DNA of 64,000 nucleotides, from contig OZ037769.1 in the NCBI GenBank assembly GCA_964035545.1, forward strand, positions 3,689,001 through 3,753,000. The letters run 5' to 3'. The notes below the pieces were generated by a model. The model did not search any database, was not told the DNA's origin, and worked only from the letters and a program-made list of their open reading frames with translations. Below, one piece after another: positions 60,920 through 64,000 of this stretch; within the stretch, counting starts at the first letter, position 1, and each line of letters starts with the position of its first letter. The stretch is from Bugula neritina. Lineage: Eukaryota > Bryozoa > Gymnolaemata > Cheilostomatida > Bugulidae. The position numbers and the translations under genes are program-made.

Positions 60920-63900
60920 ATGGCTTCAAGACTGAGCCCTGTTGAGACACCCGAGGTCCCGGAACTTTCTGAGAAAGAAAAGCTGTCACTGTCTCTGAAT
61001 CGTCTCCCACCCATAAACAGTTCCCAGCAAACTAACCCAACACTGTTCCTTGCTCAGCCAGTGGCCACTCAACAAGCCAACGGCCAGCCAGCTTACATCC
61101 TACAGCCAAATGGCCAATTGGAGTATATGTTACAAGCCAATGGCCAATCAGCTAATGGTCAGCCGGGTACATCTAATGTTTTACAAGGCCAACAAGTTTT
61201 TGCTACAACATCCTTTACCGGAGAAATGACTCAGCAGTCCGTCTACATTCTCAGACCTCAGCCATTGTCAGCCGTATGTTGTATACCAATGAAGTCAGCG
61301 GTGTATATATATTAGTAAAGTCAGCAGTGTATATATATTAGTAAAGTCAGCAGTGTATATATTAGTAAAGTCAGCAGTGTATATATATTAGTAAAGTCAG
61401 CAGTGTATATATTAGTAAAGTCAACAGTATATATATTAGTAAAGTCAGCAGTGTATATATTAGTAAAGTCAGCAGTATATATATTAGTAAAGTCAGCAGT
61501 ATATATATTAGTAAAGTCAGCAGTGTATATATTAGTAAAGTCAGCAGTATATATATATTAGTAAAGTCAGCAGTGTATATATTAGTAAAGTCAGCAGTAT
61601 ATATTAGTAAAGTCAGCAGTGTATATATTAGTAAAGTCAGCAGTGTATATATATATTAGTAAAGTCAGCAGTGTATATATTAGTAAAGTCAGCAGTGTAT
61701 ATATATATTAGTAAAGTCAGCAGTGTATATATTAGTAAAGTCAGCAGTGTATATATATATTAGTAAAGTCAGCAGTGTATATATTAGTAAAGTCAGCAGT
61801 GTATATATATATTAGTAAAGTCAGCAGTGTATATATTAGTAAAGTCAGCAGTGTATATATATATTAGTAAAGTCAGCAGTGTATATATTAGTAAAGTCAG
61901 CAGTGTATATATATATTAGTAAAGTCAGCAGTGTATATATTAGTAAAGTCAGCAGTGTATATATATATTAGTAAAGTCAGCAGTGTATATATTAGTAAAG
62001 TCAGCAGTGTATATATATTAGTAAAGTCAGCAGTGTATATATATTAGTAAAGTCAGCAGTATATATATTAGTAAAGCCAGGAGCATTAAGTATTAGTAGA
62101 GTAAGTTGTATGTTACACATTCATAGAGTATCAGGAGGTTATATATTTGTAAAGTCAGCGACTAACAATAGACTATTAGTCAGCTGCATGGTGACAATTA
62201 CATATTCCTATAGTTTGAAGTTGGTAATACTGTACTTTTGGTAGAATAGTCAGTTATAGTTAATGTGTTATTGTAGCAATATGGTAGTTGCACTTTAGTT
62301 AATGTAAAGCCAGTGATATTGTGTTTTAGTTCTGTCACATTGGAAATTGTAATAACTTGATAAACAGAATCATTTACATTATTATACTTGAAAGATGGTT
62401 TCTTTTAACTAGTAATTTAGCAGTTCAACTAAAAAAATCTTCATGTGTTCCCACAGCTACAGTGTTCACTGTAGCAATAATTCTTTTTAATTATAAGTTG
62501 TTAATATTGTGTTATATATGTGTTAGATGATGTCTGCCACAATAACACTGGGTGTGGTGATTCCTATCTGCATGCATTTCTGTTTTATAAGTCGAATCAA
62601 ACAAAGCCAATCAATCGAATAGTAGCTAGAATAACTTTTTTATTTTTATAAAGCATGCATACCATGACATTTGAAAACATCCTAATCACTTTAATTGAAA
62701 TGATGATTTTTAAACAATGTTTGTATAGTAACGCAGTCATCGTCACATTTTATATATTGGTTATGTGTTTGTAGTCTGAACACGCTGCCTCTAAGACCTG
62801 GGTTATTGTTGGCATCCTATCAACCATCTTCTGCTGCTTTCCCCTGGGACTTGCCGGTACTATTATAGCTCACATGTCTAGGGAAGATGCTGCTAGAGGT
62901 GATGCCGGCAATCACAGACGTAGACTGTGTCAGGCTAAAGCTCTCACGGGGACGGCTATTGGAATTGGGTGTTTGGCCCTCATTGCCTTAGCAGTTAGTG
63001 TGAGTAGCAAATTTATCAGTAGGAGTTGAGTATTTGTTATTTCATATAATTACGCTATGATATACAATTAAGGGTGCTTTTGAATTCCCTAAGCGTATCG
63101 AATCCGAAAGCGCCTTTAATGAAACAGATAACCATTATATAGAATAAACAACCACATTTATATTGTATTCAAGTTATTACCCTAGTTGTGTAATAACATT
63201 ATGACAGTTGTTTTCTTTAATAAATACGCAATACTAAAAAATCATGTTAACTTTTCTAACTTATCTTCAGTTTTACATTTACTAGACTGAAAAATGTTCA
63301 CATTTCTTTTGTAGCTTGGACTAATTTTTGGACTACTTCACAACCAGGGAAATGATTATGAGTATGAACCCATTCCTAGTTTTACCTGGACAGGTTAAGA
63401 ATTTAATTACAATGCATTATAAGGCTTCTACAGGTTAATAGCTAAACATAGCAAAATGCTGATTACATTTTAGCTTGCCGAAACATAAAATTTTTAACTT
63501 GAGAACCTACTAATGTCTAAGAATCAATAGAGAAGAATATTTTGTTTATCTTTCTTTACTGTCTGTCTCTCTTTGTGTTTGTCTGTCTGTATTTATGTCT
63601 GTCTGTTGTCTTTATGTCTCAATATTTTGCATGTCATTAGTCCCATATCATGAAACCAGCTCACCAACTAACTTCGCAACCATTGGGCTGATTAAATACA
63701 TGTACGTATATAGATGACAGTGTGGGCCAGTTTCTGTACAATTGTTTCCTAGGTGTTTGTGGTCAAACCTCACTTTTTAAAGGCAGCAATACTTTGTAGA
63801 TAAGGGAATCTACCTAGGTTGCTATGAAGATGATCAGTTTCACAGAGATGTTTCTGGTATTAACACGGAGTTTGAAGACGATAATGATGTTGATAAATGT

Positions 63901-63922
63901 GTCTATTACTGTGCATCACATG
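60920..63922 (+). CDS. Gene H (3' partial): divergent CD225-WSC family member
   Basis: Exons 60920-61273, 62775-62999, 63315-63393 and 63800-63922 join in phases 0, 0, 1 and run off the window. The N-terminus (118 residues) is Gln/Asn-rich with an NGQ-type repeat (ANGQPAYILQPNGQ) and has no PPxY. Residues 119-193 are a canonical CD225 domain: TWVIVGILSTIFCCFPLG, a RGDAG loop and a second hydrophobic segment. The linker is short and acidic/aromatic (NDYEYEPIP). The fourth exon (GCYEDDQFHRDV ... KCVYYC) is the first half of a WSC domain, and its second half must lie beyond 64000. It is the most divergent member in the window but shares every intron phase. Intron 1 holds a minisatellite beginning about 18 bases after the donor. 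Confidence 0.82.
61291..62080. repeat. Minisatellite in gene H intron 1
   Basis: About 30 tandem copies of a 22-28-base unit built on TTAGTAAAGTCAGCAGTG plus a variable TATA stretch. From about 61620 to 62010 short and long units alternate, making a dimeric higher-order repeat of about 50 bases. Confidence 0.92.
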
Positions 63923-64000
63923 GTACGTTGACATTTTAAACTTTATAGCAGTCGGCAACCTTTTGCTTTACAACTACATAAATATATACACTAAGTTTAA

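Noticed and set aside
61291-62080. CRISPR array
   Set aside because: Regular repeats, but no unique spacers; the units are contiguous, AT-rich and inside an animal intron.

Overview
The window is AT-rich nuclear DNA of an invertebrate animal. Evidence: GT-AG introns with conserved phases, multi-exon genes encoding animal-type CD225/dispanin and WSC domains, a Ty3/Gypsy LTR retrotransposon, tRNA-derived short repeats and a terminal-inverted-repeat DNA transposon. A lophotrochozoan-like animal is a reasonable guess, but the sequence does not prove a taxon.

Almost all coding sequence belongs to one tandem gene family, all on the + strand. I call the members A to H in order: A (336-5331, 5' end outside the window), B (9862-13348), C (15111-17005, decayed), D (24837-28718), E (32797-37122), F (45218-49555), G (53895-59440) and H (60920-63922, 3' end outside the window). 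The full architecture is an N-terminal Pro/Gln/Tyr-rich exon, a CD225 (IFITM/dispanin) membrane exon, a short Ser/Thr/Tyr-rich linker exon, and then one or two WSC domains, each split over two exons (at least four WSC domains in A). Exon phases (0, 0, 1, 1, 1, 1) agree in every intact copy, so the CD225 and WSC parts splice in frame into one predicted protein. By analogy with dispanins, the N-terminus should be cytosolic and the WSC domains outside the cell or in the lumen. The N-terminal exons carry a YxxL-type sorting motif (B, D-G) and zero to six PPxY motifs in a 10-residue repeat.

Region by region: 1-5331, 3' part of A with four WSC domains; 5332-9861, spacer with tRNA-like repeats, a poly-G tract and a 1.3-kb transposon with 24-bp perfect inverted repeats; 9862-13348, B (one WSC); 13349-19980, pseudogene C and spacer; 19981-24714, a dead Ty3/Gypsy element with both LTRs; 24837-28718, D; 32797-37122, E, with an in-frame TGA in exon 1; 40896-45095, a second copy of the same dead element; 45218-49555, F, a D/E chimera; 53895-59440, G, the longest PPxY array; 60920-end, H, with a 0.8-kb minisatellite in intron 1.

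The retroelement copies came from segmental duplication of the array, not from two insertions: LTRs within a copy differ at about 12-13 of 230 sites by eye, whereas matching LTRs of the two copies differ at 0-1, and the internal breaks are shared. The family is evolving by tandem duplication, unequal exchange or conversion, repeat expansion and pseudogenisation, as often seen in immune or recognition families; an immune role is inference only.
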